Part shown: piece by piece, positions 29,900 through 38,964 of the stretch | Layout: the number at the start of each line of letters is the position of its first letter | How positions within the stretch are numbered: the stretch's first letter is position 1 | Assembly: GCA_020622105.1 (NCBI GenBank) | Contig: JAHRYP010000020.1 | Span: forward strand, 1 to 49,564 | Reading direction: 5' to 3' | Source of the DNA: Methylotenera sp. | Lineage (GTDB): Bacteria > Pseudomonadota > Gammaproteobacteria > Burkholderiales > Methylophilaceae | DNA: 49,564 bases | The notes under the pieces: generated by a model | Told to the model about the DNA's origin: nothing | The model's input: the letters and a program-made list of their open reading frames with translations, nothing else | Database searches by the model: none | Made by a program: the position numbers and the translations under genes

Positions 29900-30316
29900 T
29901 TAGTCGGCGCTTTTGTAAAGCTTGTTCAGCGCATCGCCCAATGCGGTACCAGTCAGTTTTACACTCAGTTCTTTTAGGCTGCTAACGGCTGCCGGAGTGA
30001 GCTTTCTGGGTGTTTTAAGCTTGGGTTGGGGGCTAGATTTTACTTGCACTTTTACGCGAATTGCAGTAACTTCACACACTTGCTTTTGTAGCTGAATCAA
30101 TAGACTAGGTGACAAAAGCTTAATTTTTGCCGCAACCACACTATTGTCGGCATATATATTTAATTGCTTGTTCTTGATGCTGCTAGCGCGACTGAATTTT
30201 GCCAGGTAATCTGGAACAATCGCCTCCCAGATTTTTTGTGCAGCCTGAGTCTCTTGTGTGCGCGTATTCAGCGCATTCAGCTCGGGATGTTTAAGCAATG
30301 TGTTAAATCGTTGCAT
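29900..30316 (-). CDS. DUF721 (DciA-like) protein
   Basis: 138 residues of the DUF721 family, which includes DciA, the ancestral helicase loader that interacts with DnaB. The N-terminal domain has the pattern KIWEAIVPDYLAKFSRASS...LNIYADNSVVAAKIKLLSP. A basic, Pro-rich tail follows (about 100-118). It is divergent from the M23 peptidase gene, a position typical of betaproteobacteria. The helicase-loading role rests on family membership only. Confidence 0.75.
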   Translation of the reverse strand: MQRFNTLLKHPELNALNTRTQETQAAQKIWEAIVPDYLAKFSRASSIKNKQLNIYADNSVVAAKIKLLSPSLLIQLQKQVCEVTAIRVKVQVKSSPQPKLKTPRKLTPAAVSSLKELSVKLTGTALGDALNKLYKSAD

Positions 30317-30354
30317 GGCTGGGTAATGTAATGCCGGTAATGATCAGGGGTAGT

Positions 30355-31302
30355 ATGAATATCATTTTAGTCTCAAATAATATGGCGAAAGCGAAAACGC
30401 TTTCTGTGCTGCAGGTGAGTATGATTCTGGCAGCACTGGTGTTTTTGCCGATTTTAATCGCAATGATGCTAATTGTGCCACAGCAGCCTAATGCACAACA
30501 GGGCTCCAAGTCATTAATACCTAATCATTTGCGTTTTTCTTTTAATAATCCTCAAAAACATCTTGATGCCTATGCTTTGCAGTTGGGTGAGTTGCAGGCA
30601 CGTATGATGCGTCTGGATGCGCAAAGTGAGCGGTTGGCGAAGCTGGCTGGTGAAAAAAGCACGGTGCGTGATAACTCGGCTGATACTAAAAACGCCAAGA
30701 CTTTGGCTAAGCCAGAGCTTGGTAGTCCAGTTTCCAGCTTGGCTGGCACTGCTAATGTGGGTGGCCCCCTGGTTGAAAGCGCGCCGTTGTCTGAAACTGA
30801 GTTACAGGCCAAAATAGCCGATTTGATAGAAAAAATAGAGTTCAGTACGGAGCGACTGAGTAGCATTGAAGCCAAGTTGTTACAGCAAAGCGTGTTGAAA
30901 GATACCCTCCCTAATAGCAGCCCGGTAGCTGCGGCATTTAATTCTTCCAGTTTTGGCTGGCGTATAGACCCTTTTAATGGACATAAAGCGTTTCATGAGG
31001 GGCTGGATTTCACAGCCGGAACCGGTACGCCGATATATGCTGCAGCGGGCGGTATCGTGTCAACTGCCGAGCAAACGCCCGATTATGGTAAACTTGTGAA
31101 AATTGATCATGGCTCAGGTCTGGAAACACGCTATGCACATGCTTCAAAACTTTTTGTAAGAGCTGGTGAACGTGTAGAAAAAGGCCAGAAAATTGCTGAA
31201 GTAGGTAGTACCGGCCGCTCAACCGGGCCGCATCTGCATTATGAAATAAGATTGGCGGGGAACCCTTTGGATCCGAGAAAATATCTTAATGCAGGCAATT
31301 AG
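30355..31302 (+). CDS. M23-family peptidoglycan endopeptidase, membrane-anchored
   Basis: 315 residues. One membrane helix near the N-terminus (about 17-42), a coiled-coil-like stretch (about 65-185), then a LytM/M23 domain with the zinc ligands in FHEGLDF (HxxxD) and TGPHLHYEI (HxH). SFGWRIDPFNGHKAFHEG is the standard beginning of the domain. It should act in the periplasm on peptide cross-links. The frame is open from ATG 30331, but ATG 30355 with AGGGG upstream is preferred. It lies directly before secA, a conserved neighbourhood. Confidence 0.92.
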   Translation: MNIILVSNNMAKAKTLSVLQVSMILAALVFLPILIAMMLIVPQQPNAQQGSKSLIPNHLRFSFNNPQKHLDAYALQLGELQARMMRLDAQSERLAKLAGEKSTVRDNSADTKNAKTLAKPELGSPVSSLAGTANVGGPLVESAPLSETELQAKIADLIEKIEFSTERLSSIEAKLLQQSVLKDTLPNSSPVAAAFNSSSFGWRIDPFNGHKAFHEGLDFTAGTGTPIYAAAGGIVSTAEQTPDYGKLVKIDHGSGLETRYAHASKLFVRAGERVEKGQKIAEVGSTGRSTGPHLHYEIRLAGNPLDPRKYLNAGN

Positions 31303-31505
31303 CATTCATTTTAATTAACCATAGCATATGGGGCAAAGTAACTTAGAAGGTAGAACTAGCACTTGTTAAATTACTACTTGTTAAATCCAGTACTCGTTAA
31401 ATTTAGTAGATTTAATTAATTCTTCAGTATCCCAACATTACAATTCCATATTCGTTCATAAATTAACCATAAAGCTCTATCCTCTAGCGGAAAGTCACTC
31501 ATTTC

Positions 31506-34235
31506 ATGATCTCCACGTTGTTCAAAAAATTATTCGGTAGCCGTAATGAAAGGCTTGTTAAACAGTATGCGCAGAAGGTTCAGCAAATCAATGCGTTAGA
31601 GCCGGCGATGCAGGCGCTGAGTGATGACGCACTTAGAGCAAAAACAGAGGAGTTCAAACAGCGTTACGTGAATGGCGAAAGCCTGGAAAAACTGCTGCCG
31701 GAAGCTTTTGCAGTTGTGCGTGAAGGCAGTCGCCGTGCTTTGGGTATGCGCCATTTTGATGTGCAGCTCATTGGCGGCATGGTGCTTAACTCAGGAAAAA
31801 TCGCAGAGATGCGTACCGGTGAAGGTAAAACTTTAGTGGCTACCTTACCAGCCTACCTGAATGCCTTAAGCGGCAAAGGCGTACACGTTATTACGGTGAA
31901 TGACTATCTGGCCAGGCGTGATGCGGAGTGGATGGGTAAGCTTTATAACTTTTTAGGTTTATCCATCGGCATTAATCTGTCACAGATGACAAATGAAGCC
32001 AAGCGACTCGCCTATGCAGCGGATATTACATACGGCACCAATAATGAATACGGTTTTGACTACCTGCGCGACAACATGGTTTACAGTGCAGAAGAGCGTG
32101 TACAACGCAGTTTGAACTATGCACTGATTGATGAAGTGGATTCAATTCTGATTGACGAGGCACGTACGCCTTTGATTATTTCAGGTCAGGCCGATGATAG
32201 CGTAGCGCTATACACTCAAATCGATGCTATTGCTGCAAAGCTGGTAGCGCAGACTGAAGAAGAAGGTACTGGCGATTTCTGGGTAGATGAAAAAGCGCAG
32301 AATGTGGTGATGTCTGAACAGGGCCACGAGCATGCAGAAGCATTACTGACAGAAGCAGGTCTGCTGGCAGAAGGTTCAAGCTTGTATGAGGCTTCTAACA
32401 TTACCCTGGTACATCACCTGTATGCATCACTGCGTGCACGCAACCTTTATCACCGCGACCAGCATTATGTAGTGCGCGATGGCGAAATCGTGATAGTCGA
32501 TGAATTCACCGGCCGCATGATGGCGGGCCGTCGCTGGTCTGATGGTTTGCATCAGGCAGTTGAGGCTAAAGAAGGCGTAGAAATTCAGAAAGAGAACCAG
32601 ACGCTGGCTTCAATTACGTTCCAGAACTATTTCCGTATGTACCAGAAACTATCAGGTATGACCGGTACGGCAGATACTGAAGCCTATGAGTTTAACCAGA
32701 TTTATGGTTTGGAAACAGTGGTGATTCCAACGCACCGTCCGATGCAGCGTAAAGATGGCATGGACAAAGTGTACAGAACTGCACGTGAAAAATATGCGGC
32801 AGTGATTGAAGACATTAAAGGTTGCCAGAGCCGTGGTCAGCCGGTGCTGGTAGGTACTACCTCAATTGAGAACTCAGAACTGATTTCCAGATTGCTGACA
32901 GAAGCCAAACTGGAACATCAGGTCTTGAACGCGAAACAACATGAACGCGAAGCACACATTATTGAACAGGCTGGTCGCCCGGGAGTGATTACAATTGCAA
33001 CCAATATGGCAGGCCGCGGTACCGATATTGTGCTTGGCGGTAATCCTGAATCTGATATTGCTGCGGTTGAGGCCGACGCTAATTTAACTGATGCGCAAAA
33101 AGCTGAACGTGTAGCACAGCTTAAAGCTGAATGGAAACTACGCCATGATGGCGTACTGGCTGCCGGTGGTTTGCATATTGTAGGTACCGAGCGCCATGAG
33201 TCACGTCGCGTGGATAATCAACTGCGTGGCCGTTCCGGTCGTCAGGGTGATGCCGGCTCTAGCCGTTTCTATTTGTCACTGGAAGATCAGCTGTTACGCA
33301 TTTTTGCTTCCGACCGCGTATCAGCCATTATGGGCAAACTGAATATGCCGGATGGTGAGGCGATTGAACACCCGTGGGTAACACGTGCGATTGAAAATGC
33401 ACAGCGTAAGGTTGAAGGCCGTAACTTTGATATTCGTAAACAATTGCTCGAGTATGATGATGTGGCGAATGATCAGCGTAAGGTGATCTATGAGCAGCGT
33501 AATGAATTGTTGGAAGCAACGGATGTTGGTGCAACCATTGCTGCCATGCGTGAAGATGTATTAGTCAGCATGATCGCAACACACATTCCACCTGAAAGCG
33601 TTGAAGAGCAATGGGATGTGCCGGCGCTGGAACGTGAATTAAAAGCAGAAACCGGTCTCGAACTACCGCTGCAGAAAATGCTGGAAGATAATCCAGATAT
33701 TCATGAAGAAACGCTGCGCGACTTTATTCTTACTGAGGCCAACAAAGCCTACGCAGAGAAGGAAGAGCAAGCCAGCCCCGATATCCTGCGTCAGTTCGAG
33801 CGATCAGTTATGTTGCAGAGCGTTGATAATCATTGGCGTGAACATTTATCCGCTTTGGATCATTTGCGTCAGGGTATTCATTTACGTTCATATGCGCAGA
33901 AAAACCCTAAGCAGGAATACAAGCGTGAAGCGTTTGAGTTGTTTGAAGGCTTGCTGAACACGATTAAAACTGAAGTGACAAAAGTGACCATGCTGGTACA
34001 GGTGAAAACTGAAGCTGACGTTGAAGCCGTTGAGAAGCCGGTAGAGGTCGAGAACGTGCAATATCAGCATGCCAACTATGATGAGGCATTAGGCGTATCT
34101 GCTGCTGAAGAAGGTGTTGATGACGCTTCGGCTTCACAGACTATGGTGCGTGAGGGCGTTAAGGTCGGCCGTAATGATCCATGCCCATGTGGCTCCGGCA
34201 AGAAATATAAGCAGTGCCACGGTGTATTGAGTTAA
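31506..34235 (+). CDS. secA: Protein translocase ATPase SecA
   Basis: A complete 909-residue SecA, the ATPase that pushes preproteins through SecYEG. Walker A is in [11 protein letters not shown] (about 100-110) and Walker B in [20 protein letters not shown]. The preprotein cross-linking and helicase domains follow, with [14 protein letters not shown] and [13 protein letters not shown]. The C-terminal zinc-binding tail [18 protein letters not shown], which contacts SecB and lipids, is intact. A secM-like leader was not found in the 200 bases upstream. Confidence 0.98.
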   Translation: MISTLFKKLFGSRNERLVKQYAQKVQQINALEPAMQALSDDALRAKTEEFKQRYVNGESLEKLLPEAFAVVREGSRRALGMRHFDVQLIGGMVLNSGKIAEMRTGEGKTLVATLPAYLNALSGKGVHVITVNDYLARRDAEWMGKLYNFLGLSIGINLSQMTNEAKRLAYAADITYGTNNEYGFDYLRDNMVYSAEERVQRSLNYALIDEVDSILIDEARTPLIISGQADDSVALYTQIDAIAAKLVAQTEEEGTGDFWVDEKAQNVVMSEQGHEHAEALLTEAGLLAEGSSLYEASNITLVHHLYASLRARNLYHRDQHYVVRDGEIVIVDEFTGRMMAGRRWSDGLHQAVEAKEGVEIQKENQTLASITFQNYFRMYQKLSGMTGTADTEAYEFNQIYGLETVVIPTHRPMQRKDGMDKVYRTAREKYAAVIEDIKGCQSRGQPVLVGTTSIENSELISRLLTEAKLEHQVLNAKQHEREAHIIEQAGRPGVITIATNMAGRGTDIVLGGNPESDIAAVEADANLTDAQKAERVAQLKAEWKLRHDGVLAAGGLHIVGTERHESRRVDNQLRGRSGRQGDAGSSRFYLSLEDQLLRIFASDRVSAIMGKLNMPDGEAIEHPWVTRAIENAQRKVEGRNFDIRKQLLEYDDVANDQRKVIYEQRNELLEATDVGATIAAMREDVLVSMIATHIPPESVEEQWDVPALERELKAETGLELPLQKMLEDNPDIHEETLRDFILTEANKAYAEKEEQASPDILRQFERSVMLQSVDNHWREHLSALDHLRQGIHLRSYAQKNPKQEYKREAFELFEGLLNTIKTEVTKVTMLVQVKTEADVEAVEKPVEVENVQYQHANYDEALGVSAAEEGVDDASASQTMVREGVKVGRNDPCPCGSGKKYKQCHGVLS

Positions 34236-34288
34236 CAGCAGCGCTTATCAATACAAGATAATTAAATTAGATAGAAGCGATTAATAGT

Positions 34289-34486
34289 ATGTCTGAAATT
34301 GCACAAGAAGAAGTTCAATCACCATGCATAGGTGTTTGCAGTATGGATGAAGCATCAGGTTATTGTCAGGGATGCTATCGTACGATTGAAGAAATAAAAG
34401 GCTGGTGGAATATGAGTCATCCAGAGCAGACGCAGTTGGTTGCTGCGTTGGAACAGCGTCAGGCGCAAACAGTCAGTTTTGACTAG
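34289..34486 (+). CDS. DUF1289 family protein
   Basis: 65 residues of the DUF1289 family, marked by SPCIGVCSMDEASGYCQGCYRT, a four-cysteine CxxxC...CxxC array that probably binds zinc or an Fe-S cluster, followed by WWNMSHPEQ. Function unknown. It follows secA by about 50 bases and its end overlaps the convergent kinase gene by 4 bases. Confidence 0.88.
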   Translation: MSEIAQEEVQSPCIGVCSMDEASGYCQGCYRTIEEIKGWWNMSHPEQTQLVAALEQRQAQTVSFD

Positions 34487-36039
34487 CGAGTCCTGAATAA
34501 GCGGTTGCATTGCAGCAGTTTATTCAAGGCATCTTTTGCGCAGGTATCTATCAGGATGACTTTGTCCTGTTCTGTAGCGGAAAAGCCTTGCGCTGTTTTT
34601 AGCTGATGTTCCAGTACGGCCAAGGTTGCTTCAGAGGCATCGTTGCCGGACTGCTGACGTTTGCTGACCCGCTGTTTTAATTCCTGTTCTGGTGCCCAGA
34701 AATCTAATATTAAAAAATCCACCTGTTTTCCCACGGCTAATTCTGCAAACAGTTCCCGCTGTCTAGCTTGTAAAAAAGCAGCATCAATCAATACTGAAAA
34801 ACCGGAATCCAGCAGTGCTGATGCCAACTCGGCCAGCCTGCGATAAACCAGCAGTACGTTGTCCGGTGTGTAAAGCCCCTGATTCACTTCGTTGCTGGCA
34901 TTCTTCTGGAGCTGATCTTGCTCAGGTTTATATATGAGTCGCTTACGCTCAATATCTGAACGCAGGTGAATAATGCCGAGATTTTCTGCGATCTGTGCAC
35001 TGAAAGTAGATTTTCCTGAACCTGAGTAGCCATGGGTAATGAGTAATTGATTGGGCTTCGGCTGGCTGTAGTTTTCAGCTAAAGAAGCGTAACTCTCGGC
35101 TTCCTGTAAATCCTGAGGATTTTGATGTTGTTCCCAGCGTAGCAACGCTACTTTACAACGCACCAGCGCTCGGTACACCAGAAAGTAAGGCAATAAGGCC
35201 AATCCTTCGTAATCACCGCTAGCGCTTGAATAGCGATTCAGAAAACGATAGGCAAGCTGGTTAAAACCGCGTTGTTGCAAGTCCATGACCACGAAAGCGA
35301 TTTCGCTGATCACGTCTATCCAATGCAGCCCCGGATTAAACTCGATACCATCAAACGGTGTGACTTTGCCATCAATGAGTGTAATGTTGCCCAGATGCAA
35401 ATCACCATGACACTCGCGAATAAACCCCTGTTGCTTACGTAGCTGCATTAAATGCTGGTTTTTTAACAGTGCTTGCTCACCCCAGCGCTCTAATTGCAGT
35501 ATCTGCTGTATGAACTTTTCATTGTTGATTAAAGGGCGAATGTGGGCGAAGTTGCCTTGGAACCAATGGTGGGTTTCCTGCGGCGTGCCAAAATGGCTAT
35601 TTGAGGTATCGCTTGCTGCATTACAGTGAAATTCAGCCGTAAGCTCAGCTAGTTGGTCGATAATGGCAGGGCTTAGTTCGCCGCGGTCCGCGACATGGCT
35701 TAATAGCAGACTGCCATCAAATTGCTGCATTTGCACTGCATATTCGATGGCTTCACCGCTACCATTAATCTGCGGGTGTTGCGCAGTGCCGGTAATCGGG
35801 ACTACTTGCAGGTAAAGATTCGGGGCGAAGCGGCTGTTAAAACGTAATTCTTCCTGACAGTAGAAATGCCTTTTATCCAGCGTAGAGAAATCAAGAAAAT
35901 CAAATTGCACATTTTTTTTGATTTTGTAGGCGTAGTGACCTGTTAACAAAACCCATGAAATATGGGTTTCAATCAGCTCAATATGCGTTACGGGGTGTGG
36001 ATATGCGGCAGGATTTAATAAGGCTTGAATTAGATTCAC
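34483..36039 (-). CDS. APH-like phosphotransferase/P-loop kinase two-domain protein
   Basis: 518 residues. The N-terminal half (about 1-320) resembles aminoglycoside phosphotransferase-like kinases, with the catalytic-loop motif ECHGDLHLGNI (about 213-223) and the metal site TPFDGIEFNP. The C-terminal half (about 330-515) is a P-loop kinase with Walker A in GYSGSGKSTFS. This fusion (COG2187 plus COG0645) is widespread and uncharacterised. It begins 32 bases after the DUF2063 gene of the RiPP operon and is likely co-transcribed, but the family is not usually a RiPP component, so a functional link is only possible. Confidence 0.88.
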   Translation of the reverse strand: MNLIQALLNPAAYPHPVTHIELIETHISWVLLTGHYAYKIKKNVQFDFLDFSTLDKRHFYCQEELRFNSRFAPNLYLQVVPITGTAQHPQINGSGEAIEYAVQMQQFDGSLLLSHVADRGELSPAIIDQLAELTAEFHCNAASDTSNSHFGTPQETHHWFQGNFAHIRPLINNEKFIQQILQLERWGEQALLKNQHLMQLRKQQGFIRECHGDLHLGNITLIDGKVTPFDGIEFNPGLHWIDVISEIAFVVMDLQQRGFNQLAYRFLNRYSSASGDYEGLALLPYFLVYRALVRCKVALLRWEQHQNPQDLQEAESYASLAENYSQPKPNQLLITHGYSGSGKSTFSAQIAENLGIIHLRSDIERKRLIYKPEQDQLQKNASNEVNQGLYTPDNVLLVYRRLAELASALLDSGFSVLIDAAFLQARQRELFAELAVGKQVDFLILDFWAPEQELKQRVSKRQQSGNDASEATLAVLEHQLKTAQGFSATEQDKVILIDTCAKDALNKLLQCNRLFRTR

Positions 36040-36071
36040 AGCAATGCCCTCACAATAATACCTAGCAGTAA

Positions 36072-36833
36072 TTAATGATGCGTGCCGATAATCACGCCCT
36101 GACGCTGCAGGTCTTCCAGTATGGATAGACCAAATTCAATGATACTCTCTGGCTGGGGATGCTGTAACTCTTTTGCCACTAGTGTGAGTGCCTGAGTCCC
36201 GGTAAGAGGCGCATTTTGTAGTAATGAAATTAATCTGTGTGTGACAGCATTCAGTTCTATGAATTTTACCTGGTCATCAGTGTTGAGGAATACCAGAAGC
36301 TGGGTACTTTCAGGTTGCTTAGGTTTATACCGTGGTGAAATTTTATGTACGGCATAGTCGTAATTGAGTAACTGCATGGTCGGTGCAAACGCCGGTTTGC
36401 TGTTAGCAAGATCGCATTCAGGCGCAATATCAATTGGCTTCGCAGTGTCAGCACTTGAGGCTACAAACAGCTCTATCCATTCATAATGGCATAGGCTGTT
36501 GAGATAAGGCGGCAGCATTGCCTGCAATTCTAGATCAGCATTATTGAGGAATTGTAGAAACTGCTCAGGAATTTTGCGGAACAAAGGGTTGTTTGCAGAA
36601 TATTCGCGCATAAAAGCTTGATTCAGTTTTAACCATTTGCGCTTGCCAAGGACTTTGTGTGCAACAGGGAAGCATGCAGATACTGATTCAAATAAATTGT
36701 TGAATACAATTTCTTCATATACGGCCATGCGTTCATGCGGCACACCAACTAGCGGCGGTTGCTTGTGCGGGTCGCGCAGGCGCGCGGTAAATGCCAGTTG
36801 GTAGCGCTGAAAGCCGGGTAGTTCTGCAGTCAT
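36072..36833 (-). CDS. hvfC: DUF2063 RiPP maturation partner (HvfC/BufC-like)
   Basis: 253 residues. The N-terminal domain has the DUF2063 pattern: FQRYQLAFTARLRDP, VYEEIVFNNLFESVSACFPV, then REYSANNPLFRKIPEQFLQF (about 75-95). The C-terminal half is the winged-helix-like part of the same family. Known members partner DUF692 oxidases in RiPP pathways, binding the precursor and presenting it to the enzyme. Only 4 bases separate it from the DUF692 gene, so the two are translationally coupled. Confidence 0.88.
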   Translation of the reverse strand: MTAELPGFQRYQLAFTARLRDPHKQPPLVGVPHERMAVYEEIVFNNLFESVSACFPVAHKVLGKRKWLKLNQAFMREYSANNPLFRKIPEQFLQFLNNADLELQAMLPPYLNSLCHYEWIELFVASSADTAKPIDIAPECDLANSKPAFAPTMQLLNYDYAVHKISPRYKPKQPESTQLLVFLNTDDQVKFIELNAVTHRLISLLQNAPLTGTQALTLVAKELQHPQPESIIEFGLSILEDLQRQGVIIGTHH

Positions 36834-36837
36834 GACA

Positions 36838-37731
36838 TTAGCCCGTAGCTGCTAACTGTTCAGAGGCAATAAAACGTCGCTCGATTTTGTTCTGGTAATC
36901 AGCAATTTTATTGATTTCATGCATGAGTTCCAGCAGCGGTGGTATGTTGTTATCGCGTTCCAGCAGTGTGGGAAAGCTGCCGAATAACTGGTAAGCATCC
37001 TCAAGCAGCGCCCACACCGGATCAATGACATTCTCGCCATGGGTATCAACCAGCAGGTTAGGTGTCTGCTGGTAATGGCCTGCCATATGGCTGTAAATAA
37101 TGCGTTCACCCGGAATGCCGCGCAGAAATGCATGCGGGTCAAAGCCGAAATTGACGCTGTTGACGTAAATGTTATTGATATCCAGATGCAGCAGACAGTC
37201 AGCTTCTGTGATGACGGCATTAATGAAGTCGAGCTCACTCATCTCGGAAATTGGCGCAGCAACATAAAATGAGGCATTCTCAATCCCGATGCGTTGGCCA
37301 AGAATGTCTTGTGTCTGCCGTATACGCTGTGCCACATAATGCACGGCTTCTTCGGTAAAGGGTATCGGCAGCAGGTCATACAGGTATCCTTGCTCGCCTT
37401 TGAAGCCATCGGTGCAGTAACTTAAATGCTCGGTATAAACAGGTATCTGGTATTGGTGCAGGAATGTTTTGACCTGCTGTAGAAAGTCGACATTAAGTGG
37501 ACTTAATCCGCCTAATGATAAACATAAGCCATGGCACACAACAGGATAACGCTCAACGAACCAGTCCAACTGTTTAGCAGCTTTGCTACCGGCGCTGATC
37601 CAGTTCTCTGGTGCTATTTCCACGAAATTGATATTCGCTAATTGTGCCTGTCCATACAGCGACTGAATCTGGGGTATCAGCTCACGCTTAAGCCCCAGAC
37701 CCGTGCCTTGTATCTGGCTGATGATTGCCAT
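36838..37731 (-). CDS. hvfB: DUF692 multinuclear non-heme iron oxidase (HvfB-like)
   Basis: 297 residues of the DUF692/MNIO family, TIM-barrel enzymes with two or three iron ions that oxidise cysteines of peptide substrates. MbnB is the model; TglH and BufB are relatives. The start GTGLGLKRELIP is diagnostic. Conserved putative metal ligands are visible: H67 in VCHG, E101/H102 in TEHLSY, E151 in IGIENASF, D184/N186 in LHLDINN, H215 in YSHMAGH, D229/H231 in VDTHGE, and E258 in LLERD. All appear present, so an active enzyme is expected. It follows the Cys-rich peptide gene by 31 bases, so that peptide is its likely substrate. Confidence 0.92.
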   Translation of the reverse strand: MAIISQIQGTGLGLKRELIPQIQSLYGQAQLANINFVEIAPENWISAGSKAAKQLDWFVERYPVVCHGLCLSLGGLSPLNVDFLQQVKTFLHQYQIPVYTEHLSYCTDGFKGEQGYLYDLLPIPFTEEAVHYVAQRIRQTQDILGQRIGIENASFYVAAPISEMSELDFINAVITEADCLLHLDINNIYVNSVNFGFDPHAFLRGIPGERIIYSHMAGHYQQTPNLLVDTHGENVIDPVWALLEDAYQLFGSFPTLLERDNNIPPLLELMHEINKIADYQNKIERRFIASEQLAATG

Positions 37732-37762
37732 GGGTGGTTATTGATAACAGTAAATCTATTTG

Positions 37763-38086
37763 TTATTTTTTCTCGCCGCCACATTTACCTTCGTGGGCTT
37801 TTTCTGCGCTACATTTGCCTTCAGCAGCTTTGTCGCCGCCACATTTACCTTCATGGGCTTTCTCTGCACTGCATTTGCCTTCAGCTTCTTTTTTCATGCT
37901 GGAACCACATTTACCGGTACCGCATTTACCATCTGCAGCTTTTTCGTGGTGATCTGCGACTTGATAACCGCTGGACAGTGATTTTATTGCAAATGGATTT
38001 TCTGCTGCATTGACGGTTGTTGCTGCGATAGAAAGTGCAAACGCGCTGCCGATAGCAAGAGAAATAGTTTTCTGAGTTTTGTTCAT
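37763..38086 (-). CDS. hvfA: HvfA-like RiPP precursor, Cys-rich with EGKC motifs
   Basis: 107 residues. Residues 1-28 are a Sec signal peptide (basic start, hydrophobic core, VNAA before ENPF). The stretch LSSGYQVADHHEKA follows, then six Cys at 55, 60, 72, 82, 92 and 102 in DGKCG, TGKCG, EGKCS, EGKCG, EGKCS and EGKCG. This matches the HvfA family, whose EGKCG cysteines are turned by the DUF692/DUF2063 pair into oxazolone-thioamide copper ligands. The frame is open upstream to 38143, but the ATG at 38086 with TTAAGGAAATTAAC gives the proper signal peptide. Expected role: exported metal-chelating peptide. The modification is inferred, not seen. Confidence 0.92.
   Translation of the reverse strand: MNKTQKTISLAIGSAFALSIAATTVNAAENPFAIKSLSSGYQVADHHEKAADGKCGTGKCGSSMKKEAEGKCSAEKAHEGKCGGDKAAEGKCSAEKAHEGKCGGEKK
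37766..37882 (-). repeat. Tandem 60-base repeat inside the RiPP precursor gene
   Basis: Two near-identical copies: 37823-37882 (60 bases, residues 69-88) and 37766-37822 (57 bases, residues 89-107). Each encodes EGKCS-AEKAH-EGKCG-G followed by D/E-K. The pattern indicates growth of the core region by duplication. Confidence 0.9.
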
Positions 38087-38143
38087 GTTAATTTCCTTAA
38101 ATTTAATTAAAAATAACCAGGCTTGATTTAACAGATTCAACAC

Positions 38144-38398
38144 TTATTGCTGATCAGATTCGACCCTGTGCAGAATCCTGTTTTTTACATTTAACGGTAG
38201 CTTTATAGAGCTGTCGTGTTCTGTGCTGTTTCTAATCCGCTGCAGAGCAGTGCGCAACATATAAAGTTGACGCTTGAACTGCGTGCATGGATTGCACATT
38301 AAAAGATGCAGTCTTAACATTACCTTTTCTGACCACGTCAGTGGACGGTCTAAAGATTGTGAAAGGAGTTTGCTGGCTTGTTTACAGGTAAGCATCAA
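38144..38398 (-). CDS. Small zinc-finger (zf-HC2-like) anti-sigma factor
   Basis: 84 residues. The N-terminus MLTCKQASKLLSQSLDRPLT and the HLLMCNPC segment give the C...HxxxCxxC zinc site of zf-HC2/ZAS anti-sigma factors. There is no membrane helix, so it should be a soluble cytoplasmic regulator, unlike most membrane anti-sigma factors. Two adjacent ATG codons (38398 and 38395) are possible starts. It lies 11 bases after the ECF sigma gene and 57 bases before the RiPP precursor. A metal or thiol state acting on the zinc site could release the sigma factor; this is inference from family and context. Confidence 0.82.
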   Translation of the reverse strand: MMLTCKQASKLLSQSLDRPLTWSEKVMLRLHLLMCNPCTQFKRQLYMLRTALQRIRNSTEHDSSIKLPLNVKNRILHRVESDQQ

Positions 38399-38409
38399 AA
38401 TTTACCAAT

Positions 38410-38964
38410 CTAAGACCAATTCAACTCTAGACATTTTCTTAATCCCATCCGCGCTCTATATAACATTACCCAAGCATTGGTCGCGGTAATATCCAGTTCC
38501 TTACAAATATTTTCATTTTCAAGTTCGTGTACATCGCGCAGCATGAAAATGGCTTTTAATTTCTTGGGTAATTTGCTTAGGCACTCGTCTAGGACAGCTA
38601 AAAACTGTTTCTGTTCCAGAGAGTTATCCGGCATCTCCAGCGTTTGTGGTTTATCGAGCCAGTGGCCGGATTTGTCAAAAAAGTCATCCATGCTATTTTC
38701 GCAAGCATCGAGGTCAATGACATCTGAAACAGGCTGCTCGCGCATCTGTTTGCGCTGTAAATCAATGATTTTGTGCTTCAGTATGCCCGTTAGCCAGGTT
38801 CTCGCAGATGAGTTGCCATCAAAACTATTGTTTTTAATGGCTGCCAGCATGGTCTCCTGCACAGCATCTTCTGCCTGATGCGGGTCTTTAAGTCTTGCCA
38901 GTGCAAAGCGATATAAATAATCGCCATGTTCAGTAAGCCAGTCGTTAAGATTGTTTTCTGCCAC
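38410..38964 (-). CDS. ECF-type RNA polymerase sigma factor
   Basis: 184 residues of group IV sigma-70 type. Region 2 (about 12-80) includes LYRFALARLKDPHQAEDAVQ and TWLTGILKHKIIDLQRKQ. Region 4 (about 125-182) includes LPKKLKAIFMLRDVHELENE and CKELDITATNAWVMLYRARMGL, the promoter-reading helix-turn-helix. The start is GTG at 38964, overlapping the TAG stop of the DUF1841 gene by one base, with GGAAAAG upstream. Directly before an anti-sigma gene and the hvfABC-like genes, it is the likely activator of this module. Comparable sigma control is known for copper/gold-induced DUF692 operons. Confidence 0.92.
   Translation of the reverse strand: MAENNLNDWLTEHGDYLYRFALARLKDPHQAEDAVQETMLAAIKNNSFDGNSSARTWLTGILKHKIIDLQRKQMREQPVSDVIDLDACENSMDDFFDKSGHWLDKPQTLEMPDNSLEQKQFLAVLDECLSKLPKKLKAIFMLRDVHELENENICKELDITATNAWVMLYRARMGLRKCLELNWS

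Noticed and set aside
37766-37882. Possible CRISPR-like or satellite repeat
   Set aside because: Only two direct copies with no spacers, and both are in frame within a coding sequence.
37725-38013. Three overlapping plus-strand open frames with FxFVGFF- or LPSWAF-like repeats
   Set aside because: They are antisense shadows of the repeated EGKC codons of the RiPP precursor; no ribosome sites and no homology.
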